A DNA stretch of 64,000 nucleotides from Mesorhizobium neociceri (GTDB lineage: Bacteria; Pseudomonadota; Alphaproteobacteria; Rhizobiales; Rhizobiaceae), in contig NZ_JACDTY010000008.1 in NCBI RefSeq assembly GCF_013520985.1, positions 230,535 through 294,534 on the forward strand. The letters run 5' to 3'. How positions within the stretch are numbered: the stretch's first letter is position 1; every line of letters begins with the position of its first letter. Under the pieces are notes generated by a model. That model was not told the origin of the DNA. It was given only the letters and a program-made list of their open reading frames with translations, and did not search any database. Of this stretch, positions 1-7,811 are shown piece after piece. The position numbers and the translations under genes were made by a program.

Positions 1-430
1 GACCGCCAGGGCCGAACGCATTGTCTCGCAGCAGCGCACTGTCCTGACACTGACCGCTGCCGCCGGTAGCCGCACGGTGCTCGCCTCGACGCTGCAGTTC
101 GACCACTCAGACAATCCGCGCCAGGTCAGCCCGCAACTGCCCGACAAGATCTTTCGCGACGAGGCCGGCGTGATCGCGACCGTCAGCCCCGGCTCCTATC
201 TCTTCACCGTCGGCCCGGGCGATGCCGATGATATCCCGATGCGGGCGGTGGACCTGGTGCTGCGCTCCGGCGCCGGCGAGATCGACAACCGCGCCCGGCC
301 GGTCGGTTATGGGCTGATGGCCGTCGGCCTGATCGGCTTCCTGCTCTCCCTGCGTTTCGGCGGCAGCCGGCCGGAGAACCCGAACTCGAAGCCGCCACCG
401 CCGCGCTGGGGCAGGGGCTCCTCGACATGA
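1..430 (+). CDS. C-terminal part of an unknown membrane-anchored protein (5' end outside window)
   Basis: The reading frame is open from base 2 to the stop, giving about 142 visible residues; the true start lies upstream of the window. The visible part is a soluble stretch, then one hydrophobic segment (around GLMAVGLIGFLL) followed by a short proline- and arginine-rich tail. This suggests a protein held by a single C-terminal transmembrane helix. rlmJ follows after 7 bases on the same strand, so the two may be co-transcribed. I do not recognise the family and offer no function. Confidence 0.6.
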   Translation, partial: TARAERIVSQQRTVLTLTAAAGSRTVLASTLQFDHSDNPRQVSPQLPDKIFRDEAGVIATVSPGSYLFTVGPGDADDIPMRAVDLVLRSGAGEIDNRARPVGYGLMAVGLIGFLLSLRFGGSRPENPNSKPPPPRWGRGSST

Positions 431-437
431 GGGCGGC

Positions 438-1286
438 ATGAACTACCGTCACGCCTATCACGCCGGAAATTTCGCCGACGTCGTCAAGCATGTCGTGCTC
501 AGCCTTCTGCTCGACTATCTGAAGCAGAAGGACAAGGCGTTCCGTGTCATCGACACCCATGCCGGCATTGGCCGCTACGATCTGTCGTCGACGGAAGCGC
601 AAAAGACCGGCGAATGGCAAGGCGGCATCGGCCGCCTGATCGACGCTTCGTTGGACAAATCGGCGGCTGTGCTGCTTGCCCCCTATCTCGAAGCCGTGCG
701 TTCGCTCAATCCCGATGGCGGCGTGAAGAAATATCCCGGCTCGCCACTCGTTGCCCGCCATCTCATGCGCAAGCAGGATCGGCTGTCGGCGATCGAACTG
801 CATGGCGATGACGCCGCCAGGCTGAAGACGCTGTTTGCCGGCGATTTTCAGACAAGGGTGATCGAACTCGACGGTTGGCTGGCCCTCGGCGCGCACCTGC
901 CGCCGAAGGAAAAGCGTGGACTGGTTCTTATCGATCCGCCCTTCGAGCAAGCCGGCGAATTCGACCGCCTCGTCGACGGGATGCAGAGAGCGCACAAGCG
1001 CTGGCCGGGCGGCATCTATGCGCTGTGGTATCCGATCAAGGACCGCAAGGCGATCATCGCCTTCCGCAAGGCGCTCAAGCAATCGGGCGTTCCCAAGTTG
1101 CTCGACATCGAGTTCGAGATCCGGCCTGCGTCGCGCGAACCCAGCCTCGATGGCAGCGGCATGGTGGTGGTCAACCCGCCCTTCACGCTGGAGCGCGACC
1201 TGCGCATCGTGCTGCCCGCTCTGCACAGATTGCTGGCGGTCGAAAAACCGGCGCACTGGTCGCTGGAATGGCTGGCCGGGGAGTAG
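438..1286 (+). CDS. rlmJ: 23S rRNA (adenine(2030)-N6)-methyltransferase RlmJ
   Basis: RlmJ uses S-adenosylmethionine to methylate N6 of A2030 in 23S rRNA, in the cytoplasm. The 282-residue length is normal for the family. The N-terminus MNYRHAYHAGNFADVVKH is the family signature. DTHAGIG (residues 39-45) fits the cofactor-binding start, YPGSP lies at 99-103, and the catalytic N6-adenine methyltransferase motif DPPFE is at 166-170. The start is fixed by this conserved N-terminus. The gene follows the upstream partial gene by 7 bases. Nothing appears broken. Confidence 0.95.
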   Translation: MNYRHAYHAGNFADVVKHVVLSLLLDYLKQKDKAFRVIDTHAGIGRYDLSSTEAQKTGEWQGGIGRLIDASLDKSAAVLLAPYLEAVRSLNPDGGVKKYPGSPLVARHLMRKQDRLSAIELHGDDAARLKTLFAGDFQTRVIELDGWLALGAHLPPKEKRGLVLIDPPFEQAGEFDRLVDGMQRAHKRWPGGIYALWYPIKDRKAIIAFRKALKQSGVPKLLDIEFEIRPASREPSLDGSGMVVVNPPFTLERDLRIVLPALHRLLAVEKPAHWSLEWLAGE

Positions 1287-1454
1287 CGACGCTTCGCAGC
1301 GGGCGACGCCCGGCAACGATGCAAAGTCGCTAACGATTATGACAGTCGGCGCCATCGGCGAATGCTCAGCTGTGTTCAACGAAACCGAAAGCCACGGAGA
1401 TCCACATCATCACCGGGCTGGCGTTGACGCTCATTCTAAAATCGGATAGGCAGA

Positions 1455-1473
1455 AAATCTGATTATTAGATTT
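1455..1473. promoter_or_regulatory. Candidate operator in front of the marR gene
   Basis: Inverted repeat AAATCT-N7-AGATTT ending 9 bases before the marR start codon, in an AT-rich patch inside otherwise GC-rich DNA. Its position would suit autoregulation by the MarR protein. This rests on symmetry and position only. Confidence 0.35.
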
Positions 1474-1482
1474 ACGAACTAA

Positions 1483-1959
1483 ATGACAAGATCGACAAGG
1501 AAGGAACTGGTCAACGCGATAGGCTTCGCGATTTCGCGTTGGCAGGATGCCGTTGAAACGTTTGATGGAACCGTCGCCGAAATCTATGTGCTGAGCGCTG
1601 CCGAGCGCCGCTGTCTCGGCGCGATCAGCCATGGCCCGCAGCCGGCAAACCTCATAGCGCGGCAGACAAATCTCACGCCGGCGGCGGTCACGTCGCTGAT
1701 CGACCGGCTGGAAAAACGCGGCTTCGTCAGCCGTCAGCCGGATCCCGATGACAGGCGCAAGGTCATGGTCGCGGCGGGCAAGAAAACCGAGGAGCTCGTG
1801 CGGCGCTGCTACCATCCGATCTTCGAGGCGGGTGCCGCATTGCTGGAGAAATACACGGTGGCCGAGATGCAGTTTTTACTCGGCTTCGTCGAAGAGGTCG
1901 AACTGATGCAGAAGGCGCAGACCGAAAGGCTGCGCGGCAAGGCATCTCAGGTGCGTTGA
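1483..1959 (+). CDS. MarR-family transcriptional regulator
   Basis: A 158-residue winged-helix regulator. The central part (LSAAERRCLGAISHG, then NLTPAAVTSLIDRLEKRGFV and the wing QPDPDDRRKV) is the typical MarR DNA-binding domain, framed by dimerisation helices at both ends. MarR proteins are cytosolic dimers that usually repress their own gene and a neighbour until a small ligand binds. No good ribosome-binding site is seen before the ATG, so translation may be weak or leaderless. The VOC gene follows 70 bases later but has its own strong ribosome-binding site. Ligand and targets are unknown. Confidence 0.85.
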   Translation: MTRSTRKELVNAIGFAISRWQDAVETFDGTVAEIYVLSAAERRCLGAISHGPQPANLIARQTNLTPAAVTSLIDRLEKRGFVSRQPDPDDRRKVMVAAGKKTEELVRRCYHPIFEAGAALLEKYTVAEMQFLLGFVEEVELMQKAQTERLRGKASQVR

Positions 1960-2029
1960 GAGAAGGCATCGGAGATGGCCCGGCGGAAAGCCGGTTCCGG
2001 TTTCAAGTGTGTATTGTCAAGGAGACCCT

Positions 2030-2452
2030 ATGCCCCGCATGATCTTCGTCAACCTGCCCGTCGCCGACCTAGCTGCGTCGATGGCCTTCTACAAAGCCCT
2101 CGGCTTCGACAACAATCCGCACTTCACCGACGACACCGCGGCCTGCATGGTGCTGAGCGATACGATCAACGTCATGCTGCTGACCCACGCCAAATGGCGT
2201 CAGTTCACCGACCGCCCCATCCCGCCCGCAACCTCGAGCGAGGCTATGCTCGCCGTGTCCTGCGACAGCCGCGCTGCGGTCGATGCGATGAACGAGGCGG
2301 CGGCGAAGAATGGCGGCACCGCCGACATCAACGCCCAGCAGGACTATGGCTTCATGTACAATCGCAGCCTTGCCGATCCTGACGGTCACATCTGGGAAGC
2401 GATGTGGATGGATCCGGCCGCGATACCTCAAGGCGACGCCAAGCAGGGCTGA
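2030..2452 (+). CDS. VOC (glyoxalase/bleomycin-resistance fold) family protein
   Basis: A 140-residue single vicinal-oxygen-chelate domain. It opens with the usual beta strand MPRMIFVNLPVADLAASMAFY and closes with the second module's DPDGHIWEAMWMDP, where the Glu is a typical metal ligand. The start is set by AAGGAG 5 bases before this ATG; an in-frame ATG seven codons upstream lacks one. Relatives include glyoxalases, dioxygenases and antibiotic-binding proteins, and short single-domain members like this often have no known substrate. The preceding marR gene on the same strand is a possible regulator. No specific reaction can be assigned. Confidence 0.85.
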   Translation: MPRMIFVNLPVADLAASMAFYKALGFDNNPHFTDDTAACMVLSDTINVMLLTHAKWRQFTDRPIPPATSSEAMLAVSCDSRAAVDAMNEAAAKNGGTADINAQQDYGFMYNRSLADPDGHIWEAMWMDPAAIPQGDAKQG

Positions 2453-2654
2453 ACCAGGTTCCGGCAGCCCGCCGGCCATGGCAGCTGCCTCCCCAAAACA
2501 GAGGAAGGCGAGCTTTTCAAAGCTCAGGACAGTGGTTTCTCGGCTTCGCATCGGCAAAACCGGTTGCGAAGCGGGAAACCATCGTCGGCGCGACCGCTTG
2601 ACCGCGCGCCGCCGAATCCGCAGAGTGCGCGCAGTCGACCTTTGAGAGGCTGCC

Positions 2655-3101
2655 ATGACTCGCTTTGCCAAATCCGCTCTTGCTGCCCTGATTTCGCTTT
2701 GCACGCCGCTGGCCGCACCCCTTGGCCAGCCAGCGCAGGCCGCCGATCTTTCCGTCTATTCCGACGCCGACAGCGGCGTCTGCGGTGAGGCCTGGGTGCT
2801 GAACAAGATCTCCAGCCGCTTCTCCTATCAGGTGCATCACGTGCCGCATCTGCCTGACGTCTCGATCACCGATTTCCAGCGCATTCACCAGCACCGCTAT
2901 CTGCCGGCGAGCGAAGAATGGCCGATCGGCCGTCGCTATTGCGGCGCCACCGTCAGCCTCTCCGATGGCCGTGCCCGCACCATCTGGTACCTGATCGAGG
3001 AAGGCCAGGGTTTTGCCTCGATCGGCGACAATGTCGAGTTCTGCGTTTCGGGCTTCGACCGCTGGATGGTCTACAACGGCCGCTGCCGCGTCCTGCGCTG
3101 A
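2655..3101 (+). CDS. Conserved-looking periplasmic protein of unknown function
   Basis: The 148-residue product starts with a basic residue and a hydrophobic stretch ending in a Sec signal-peptide cleavage site near residues 28-30 (PAQAAD), so it is predicted to be periplasmic. The mature part is rich in aromatics and has three cysteines (in GVCGEAW, YCGATV and EFCVSGF) plus one near the C-terminus (GRCRVLR), enough for two disulfides. Four cysteines in a small exported protein suggest a compact disulfide-stabilised domain. GAGAGGCTGCC precedes the ATG. A strong terminator follows the stop, so it appears to be a single-gene unit. I do not recognise the family. Confidence 0.75.
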   Translation: MTRFAKSALAALISLCTPLAAPLGQPAQAADLSVYSDADSGVCGEAWVLNKISSRFSYQVHHVPHLPDVSITDFQRIHQHRYLPASEEWPIGRRYCGATVSLSDGRARTIWYLIEEGQGFASIGDNVEFCVSGFDRWMVYNGRCRVLR

Positions 3102-3127
3102 ACGCAGATCCTTCTTCTATCTTTTCG

Positions 3128-3158
3128 CGCCTGCGGTGACATCGGCCGCAGGCGTTTT
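3128..3158 (+). terminator. Rho-independent terminator
   Basis: A 9-bp perfect stem CGCCTGCGG / CCGCAGGCG with a 9-nt loop, followed by TTTT. It lies 27 bases after the periplasmic protein's stop codon and separates it from the tetR-eamA unit. Confidence 0.85.
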
Positions 3159-3169
3159 CATTTGGCGTG

Positions 3170-3220
3170 TTGACAGGCAGCGCTGATTGACTGCATAGGT
3201 ATGAGACAGACCTGTCTCAT
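3170..3220 (+). promoter_or_regulatory. Promoter and palindromic operator of the tetR-eamA unit
   Basis: A TTGACA -35 box at 3170-3175 is followed, at roughly 17 bp, by a weak -10 (CATAGG region). Immediately downstream, at 3201-3220, is a perfect inverted repeat, ATGAGACAG-AC-CTGTCTCAT (9-bp arms, 2-bp centre). It ends 14 bases before the tetR start codon. A palindrome of this size between promoter and gene is the classic placement of a TetR-family autoregulatory operator. Confidence 0.75.
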
Positions 3221-3234
3221 AACCGGTAAAAACC

Positions 3235-3810
3235 ATGACGCCATTGCCCAAAAAAGACAAACGCCACCACGTCGTCGAAACCGCCTACGCCCTGTTCAAG
3301 CGCGCCGGCTTCCATGCCACCGGCATCGACCGGATCATTGCCGAGGCCGATGTGGCCAAGATGACGATGTATCGCCACTTTCCGAGCAAGGACGAACTGA
3401 TCGTCGAGGTACTCGACTATCGCGCCCGGCGCTTCGAGCGCCAGCTCGACCAACTTGCGCGAGAGGTCACCCCGCCTGAGCGCAAGATCGCAAGAATCTT
3501 CGACTGGCACGAGCGCTGGTTCAGCAGCCCTGATTTCCACGGCTGCCTGTTCGCGCATGCGTTGGCCGAGTTCGGCGATCCCAGCCACCCGGTGTTTCAG
3601 GCCGTCGCCAGGCAGAAGAACGGCCTCAAGCGGCGCATGCAGGCGATCCTCGAGGAGATGATGCCTCCGAGGCAGGCTGAGGGTGCCGCGGCGGCGCTGC
3701 TGATGCTGATCGAGGGCGCGACACTGATGGCGCAGATGGGGCAGCCCGCCATCGACAGCGCCCGCAAGGCGGCTGGTGCCATCATCGCCAGCGCGCGTAC
3801 AGCGCAATGA
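3235..3810 (+). CDS. TetR/AcrR-family repressor (of the downstream EamA exporter)
   Basis: A 191-residue regulator with the standard N-terminal TetR helix-turn-helix: ETAYALFKRAGFHATGIDRI, then DVAKMTMYRHFPSKDELI at about residues 38-55. The C-terminal part, expected to bind the inducer, is less conserved. Its ATGA stop/start overlap with the next gene shows that it is translationally coupled to a DMT-type exporter. With the perfect palindrome just upstream this makes a self-contained unit: repressor, operator, exporter. The inducing compound, probably the exporter's substrate, cannot be read from sequence. Confidence 0.9.
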   Translation: MTPLPKKDKRHHVVETAYALFKRAGFHATGIDRIIAEADVAKMTMYRHFPSKDELIVEVLDYRARRFERQLDQLAREVTPPERKIARIFDWHERWFSSPDFHGCLFAHALAEFGDPSHPVFQAVARQKNGLKRRMQAILEEMMPPRQAEGAAAALLMLIEGATLMAQMGQPAIDSARKAAGAIIASARTAQ

Positions 3811-4643
3811 GCACGACGGTCATTGCGCTCGCCTTGTTCGCGGCTGTCCTGCACGCCGGCTGGAACGCCTTCCTGCGGACTGGTGCCGACAGGTTGTGGA
3901 CGGTCACCGTCATGAGCTTTTCGAGCACGCTCATCGCCATCCCGATGGCGCTTTTCCACGCGCTTCCGGAGGCCGGCGCCTGGCCGTATGTCGCGCTCTC
4001 GGCCTGCCTGCAGGTCGGCTACAGCGTGTTCCTGGTCTCCGCCTACCGCTACGGCGAACTGGGGCAGGTCTATCCGATCGTGCGCGGCAGCGTGCCGCTG
4101 CTGGTCACGCTTGGCGGCTTCCTGCTGGCCGGCCAGCAGCTCACAATGCCCGAGATCGTCGGCGTCGCGCTGGTCGCCTGCGGTATCATGGGCCTGTCGC
4201 TCGGCAGGGGCAGGGCGTCGTCGACCTCGATCCTGTACGCGCTGGCGACCGGCGCGATCATCGCGGCCTATGCGACGGTCGACGCCATCGGCGTGCGCGT
4301 GGCGGGCGGCAGCGTTACCTATACCGCCTGGGTGCTGCTGATCTACGGCGCCTTTCTGCCGGCAACCTTCATCGTCTTGCGCGGCAGGCTTGTGGTCGAC
4401 CCGCGCGCTCCGGAAACCCGCAAGGCCCTTGCCGGCGGACTGTTTGCGCTTCTGGCCTACGCCGTCGTGGTCGCCGCTTTCGCGCTCGGCCCCGCCGGCC
4501 CCATCACCGCCATCCGCGAAACCAGCGTTGTCTTTGCCGCCTTCATCGGCCGGTTCTTCCTCGGCGAGCAACTGACGCCGCGGCGTGTCGGCGCCTGCGC
4601 CGTCGTCGCGCTTGGCGCCATCTGCCTCGGCTATCAGCCGTGA
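3807..4643 (+). CDS. EamA/DMT-superfamily inner-membrane exporter
   Basis: A 278-residue very hydrophobic protein with about ten predicted helices in two EamA repeats (the first from LALFAAVLHAGWNAFLR, the second from ILYALATGAIIAAYATVDAIG). Drug/metabolite transporters of this type export amino acids, metabolites or toxic compounds across the inner membrane. The repeat ends RETSVVFAAFIGRFFLGEQL and VPLLVTLGGFLLAGQQL are typical of the second half of each unit. It overlaps the upstream tetR stop by 4 bases, so the repressor should control it. Substrate unknown. Confidence 0.9.
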   Translation: MSTTVIALALFAAVLHAGWNAFLRTGADRLWTVTVMSFSSTLIAIPMALFHALPEAGAWPYVALSACLQVGYSVFLVSAYRYGELGQVYPIVRGSVPLLVTLGGFLLAGQQLTMPEIVGVALVACGIMGLSLGRGRASSTSILYALATGAIIAAYATVDAIGVRVAGGSVTYTAWVLLIYGAFLPATFIVLRGRLVVDPRAPETRKALAGGLFALLAYAVVVAAFALGPAGPITAIRETSVVFAAFIGRFFLGEQLTPRRVGACAVVALGAICLGYQP

Positions 4644-4674
4644 GCGGCGAGGGATCTCGATCACGCTATCCTAT

Positions 4675-5301
4675 TTACACGCTGCGGCCCGCACCTGAGA
4701 GGTAGGCGCAGATCAGCTCGACGAGTTGCTTCTGCAACTCCGGCGCCTCAAGCATGTCTCGCCGCGCGGCATTGTGGATGACGCCCTCGACCGCTGAGGA
4801 CAGCACCCGGGCCACGGTCTCATTGTCCTTCCTGCGTCTGCGATATTGCGCCACCGCCGCCGTGTAGTGGTCGAGATAGCGCGACTGGAACGAGGCATGG
4901 GCGGCGCGCGATCCGCGATCGCCCGGCGCTTCGTCGAGCAGCACCTGATGTAGGGTCGGATGGATGCTGTGCGCTTCGATCATACCGCGCACCAGCTCCT
5001 GCGCGAATCGCTTGAGCGGCTTGTCGCCTTCGGCTGATTCGGCGATCACCGACAGCACCTGATCGAAATGTCGTCGCCGGATTGCCTCGACCAATGACAG
5101 CTTGTCGGGAAAATATTGATAAAGCGAGCCGATGCTGACGCCGGCGGCATCGGCCACCTTGTTGGTGGTGAAGCCGGCCCAGCCGAGCGCGCTCAGAACA
5201 TGAGCACCGGCTTCGATGATCGCCTCGACGGTTGCTCTCGAACGCGCCTGGCGCGGCTGCTTGCGCATGCGCGAGCGCGGCTTTGCAATGCGAGTAGACA
5301 T
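4675..5301 (-). CDS. TetR/AcrR-family regulator divergent from a DinB gene
   Basis: A 208-residue TetR protein when started at the ATG preceded by GGAG five bases upstream; longer versions starting at 5334 or 5340 are possible. The basic N-terminus RKQPRQARSRATVEAIIEAG runs into the helix-turn-helix TNKVADAAGVSIGSLYQYFPDKLSLVEAI. The C-terminal ligand domain contains LAHGMIEAH-like helices without a recognisable pocket. It is transcribed away from the DinB-family gene, so control of that gene is plausible. A perfect 10-bp palindrome (AGACATGTCT, 5296-5305) spans the chosen start codon and may be its own operator. Confidence 0.85.
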   Translation of the reverse strand: MSTRIAKPRSRMRKQPRQARSRATVEAIIEAGAHVLSALGWAGFTTNKVADAAGVSIGSLYQYFPDKLSLVEAIRRRHFDQVLSVIAESAEGDKPLKRFAQELVRGMIEAHSIHPTLHQVLLDEAPGDRGSRAAHASFQSRYLDHYTAAVAQYRRRRKDNETVARVLSSAVEGVIHNAARRDMLEAPELQKQLVELICAYLSGAGRSV

Positions 5302-5363
5302 GTCTGCTCCATCAGCCAAGAATATAGACAACATACTCACATTTTTCGCAAAGGATACAGACC

Positions 5364-5891
5364 ATGAGCGCGCTGGATCTGCTTCGCAGTCTCTTCGTCT
5401 ATCAAGCCTGGGCCAATGGCGAATTGCTGCAAAAGCTCGCGAAGCTCGACCCGCGGATGCATGTGGATCAGCGTCACACTGCGATCCGTTTGCTCAACCA
5501 CAACCTCATCGTGTCGAGGATATTCGCCGCGCATCCTTCCGGCACTCATCACGGCTACGCGTCAGACAATACCGAGGACACGCCGACGCTCGATGAGCTC
5601 AGCGCAGACGTCGCTGCGATGGACCGCTGGTATCTCGATTATCTGGACGCTGTGCCGACAAAACTTCTGTCGCAGCCTGTGCCCTTTGTCTTCACCGACG
5701 GCGACAAGGCGATGATGTCGCGCCAGGAAATGCTGACCCATGTCGTCACGCATGGCGGCTACCATCGCGGCGAGATCGGCCGCATCCTGGTGCAGATCGG
5801 CGTCACGCCGCCATGGGATACGTTTGCCGTCCACCTCCATCAGACCGATCCTGCGCGTCGGCTGCAGGTGCGTGAGCGGGTTGGAGCTTAG
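5364..5891 (+). CDS. DinB-family (YfiT-like) putative metal-dependent hydrolase/thiol transferase
   Basis: A 175-residue four-helix-bundle protein. Three histidines in DinB-typical positions are seen: in helix 2 (RLLNHNLIVSRIF, near residue 45) and in HVVTHGGYHRGEIGRIL near the C-terminus. These form the family's metal site. Characterised relatives include thiol S-transferases (bacillithiol or mycothiol) and metal-dependent hydrolases; the name comes from a damage-inducible Bacillus gene. AAAGGA precedes the ATG. The divergent tetR is the likely regulator. Substrate unknown. A second, unlinked DinB protein is encoded near 25 kb. Confidence 0.85.
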   Translation: MSALDLLRSLFVYQAWANGELLQKLAKLDPRMHVDQRHTAIRLLNHNLIVSRIFAAHPSGTHHGYASDNTEDTPTLDELSADVAAMDRWYLDYLDAVPTKLLSQPVPFVFTDGDKAMMSRQEMLTHVVTHGGYHRGEIGRILVQIGVTPPWDTFAVHLHQTDPARRLQVRERVGA

Positions 5892-6471
5892 GGCCTACAC
5901 CCCTTGGTTTCCAAGGGATCGCGGCTTCCCGGGAGGAGGATTGCCCGATCCTTCGCTTCCCATTTCCGTTGGGCATCTCTGGCGCCGAAGCTGGCGATCT
6001 CCCTTCTCGTCTGGAAGATGTCCAACACAACAGGCTGTCCCCTCAAGTGCTGTCTTTCCTAGCTTCCGTCCAACCACTTTCAATATACGAGTAAAAAGCT
6101 CGCATTTATTTTGATGCTGTTTCCGCAACCGCCGGAATGAAGCAAGATCAGCCTCTGCGGTGCAATGATTTTTGCCATCCGATAAGCCGCCGATGACCGC
6201 ATGAGATCGACGGCGTTGCAAGAGAATGTGAGCTTGACGAGAAGATCGCTTGAGTCGCGATGCTCGAGATTTCTCTCGCAACAGTTCGCCGCGAAGTGGG
6301 AAGATTCTTTGCCGATTTCTGTGCCGATCATTGCGGTCGTGCTCTCAGCGTAACCGAAATTTAATCTGCGTAATTCTATGTAATGCTTCGCTGGCTAGAT
6401 ACGCGCGAGTCAGATATGCATTAGCTCGCCGGGTCACTAACGGCCATCGGCACAAACGCAAGGGGCATCGC
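5892..6471. other. 580-bp region with no supported gene
   Basis: No open frame here looks coding. Right after the DinB stop is a short hairpin, CCCTTGG-TTT-CCAAGGG (5901-5917), which may terminate transcription although it lacks a T run. The second half is AT-richer than its surroundings and probably holds the promoter of the histone-like gene. Nothing else was recognised. Confidence 0.6.
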
Positions 6472-6858
6472 ATGGCAAAGACCACGACGAAGGCGCCGGC
6501 GGCGAAAGCGCCGGCAAAGAAAGCGGCACCGAAAGCTGCCGCGAAACCTGCAGTAAAGAAGGCAGCACCGAAGGCAGCGGCAAAGCCGGCAGCCAAGGCA
6601 GCGGCGAAGCCGGCAGCTAAGGCAGTGGCAAAACCCGCCGCCAAGGCAGCAGCGAAACCCGCCGCCAAGAAGCCGGCCGCCAAGGCCGCGGCGAAGCCTG
6701 CTGCTAAGGCAGCAGCCAAGCCCGCCGCCAAGAAGCCGGCAGCCAAGGCAGCGGCAAAGCCCGCCGCCAAGGCTCCGATGAAGGCCGCCGCCGCCAAGTC
6801 GACGGCAGCTGTGAAGAAGGCAGCACCGGCCAAGAAGCCAGCCGCCAAGAAGAAGTAA
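6472..6858 (+). CDS. Ala/Lys/Pro-repeat histone H1-like nucleoid protein
   Basis: A 128-residue protein made almost entirely of alanine, lysine and proline. After MAKTTTKAPAAKAPAKK it repeats units of the type AAKPAAKA about a dozen times and ends in KKPAAKKK. This resembles the tail of eukaryotic histone H1 and bacterial relatives such as AlgP or Hc1-like proteins, which bind DNA non-specifically by charge. The start is the ATG beginning MAKTT; the frame is open upstream but that part has no such composition. A very strong terminator follows, so the gene is monocistronic. Repeat DNA like this changes length easily between strains. Confidence 0.8.
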   Translation: MAKTTTKAPAAKAPAKKAAPKAAAKPAVKKAAPKAAAKPAAKAAAKPAAKAVAKPAAKAAAKPAAKKPAAKAAAKPAAKAAAKPAAKKPAAKAAAKPAAKAPMKAAAAKSTAAVKKAAPAKKPAAKKK

Positions 6859-6880
6859 CAGCGGACAACGTTCCATCTCA

Positions 6881-6928
6881 AAGCTCCCGGGAACTTTGCC
6901 GACTGGCAGATTCCCGGGAGCTTTTTTG
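6881..6928 (+). terminator. Strong Rho-independent terminator
   Basis: A 13-bp perfect stem (AAGCTCCCGGGAA / TTCCCGGGAGCTT) with a 17-nt loop that can itself fold (TGCC-GACT-GGCA), followed by a run of Ts. It ends the histone-like gene. Confidence 0.92.
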
Positions 6929-6950
6929 TTGCGCCTTAGGTCTTGTTTTG

Positions 6951-6998
6951 ATGCATGTCGTTCTCACGAAATCGACGCCACTTCTGAGCGACATGCAT
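6951..6998. repeat. Palindromic intergenic repeat, family A, copy 1
   Basis: Perfect 10-bp ends ATGCATGTCG / CGACATGCAT enclose about 28 bases. The preceding sequence TTAGGTCTTGTTTTG recurs in front of copy 2 (7131-7182), and the ends recur in copy 3 after uvrC (13039-13087). This is a dispersed non-coding element. Confidence 0.8.
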
Positions 6999-7130
6999 TG
7001 GCGACTTCATTGCCGGCGGATTGGCTGCCTGGTTTTGTCCTTCTGGCAGTTGCTCCCTCAGAGAAGATCGGCCAACACTAAAGCAGTCGCATTCGAGCGG
7101 GTTCGGGCGACGCGCTCTAGACCTTTGTTT

Positions 7131-7182
7131 TACGCGCGTCGTTCTCTCAAAGACCGGAACCACTTTTTTGAGCGACATACGA
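7131..7182. repeat. Palindromic intergenic repeat, family A, copy 2 (degenerate)
   Basis: It has the same order of motifs as copy 1: CTAGACCTTTGTTTT, then GCGTCGTTCTC, then CACTTTTTTGAGCGACATAC. The terminal palindrome is imperfect. It sits 28 bases before the GST gene and may affect its leader. Confidence 0.7.
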
Positions 7183-7209
7183 TGGCCGTCTGCAAACAGG
7201 GAACCGATC

Positions 7210-7806
7210 ATGCCGAAGCTGCTCTACGCGTCCTCATCCCCTTACAGCTCCAAGGTACGCATGGCGGCACTCTATGCCGGCATCGCCGTCGACCTGGTGC
7301 CGGTCAAGACCGAGGACAAGCCTGCCGAACTGATAGTGGCCAATCCACTAGGCAAGATCCCGGTGCTCGTGCTCGACGACGGCCGCTCGATCCACGACAG
7401 CCGTGCCATCACCCAGCATCTCAACCGTGCGTCGAAGAATCTGCTGTTGCCCCGCAATTCCGACAAGCGTCTCGAGGCCGAAGTGCTGGAGGCATTGGCC
7501 GACGGCATCTGCGACTGTGCGCTGTCGATGGTCTATGAGCGGCGCACGCGGCCCGAGGAGATGGTCTATCAGCCCTGGCTCGACCGCCAGTGGACGAAGA
7601 TCACCGCCGCACTCGACCTCCTCAACGCCAATCCGCCGAAACTTCCGAAGAAGATCACCCTTGGCCAGCTGGCGCTGCGCGCCTGCCTTGGCTACCTCTC
7701 GCTGCGCTTCGCCGGCAAATGGGAAAAGGGCTGCGGCCGGCTGACGCGTTGGGCGGCGCGTTTCGACGAGAAGTTCCCGGAACTGAAAGGCTGCGTGCCG
7801 GGGTGA
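7210..7806 (+). CDS. Glutathione S-transferase family protein
   Basis: A 198-residue cytosolic protein with an N-terminal thioredoxin-like GST domain: MPKLLYASSSPYSSKVRMAA carries the Ser-rich turn, GKIPVLVLDDG contains the cis-proline, and IHDSRAITQHL is the glutathione-contact motif. An all-helical C-terminal domain follows. GSTs conjugate or reduce substrates with glutathione; the substrate here is unknown. The start is the ATG preceded by AGGGAA; an open frame extends upstream through the repeat but is not GST-like. It is flanked by two repeat elements and appears to be transcribed alone. Confidence 0.9.
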   Translation: MPKLLYASSSPYSSKVRMAALYAGIAVDLVPVKTEDKPAELIVANPLGKIPVLVLDDGRSIHDSRAITQHLNRASKNLLLPRNSDKRLEAEVLEALADGICDCALSMVYERRTRPEEMVYQPWLDRQWTKITAALDLLNANPPKLPKKITLGQLALRACLGYLSLRFAGKWEKGCGRLTRWAARFDEKFPELKGCVPG

Positions 7807-7811
7807 GAACT

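Noticed and set aside
6588..6780. CRISPR-like regular repeats
   Set aside because: The short repeats encode AAKPAAK in frame and have no unique spacers; they are coding repeats. No CRISPR array or cas gene was seen anywhere in the window.
6345..6881. Ala/Phe/Gly-rich frame opposite the histone-like gene
   Set aside because: Simply the reverse complement of AAG/GCC repeats; the plus-strand product has a start signal context and a terminator after its stop.
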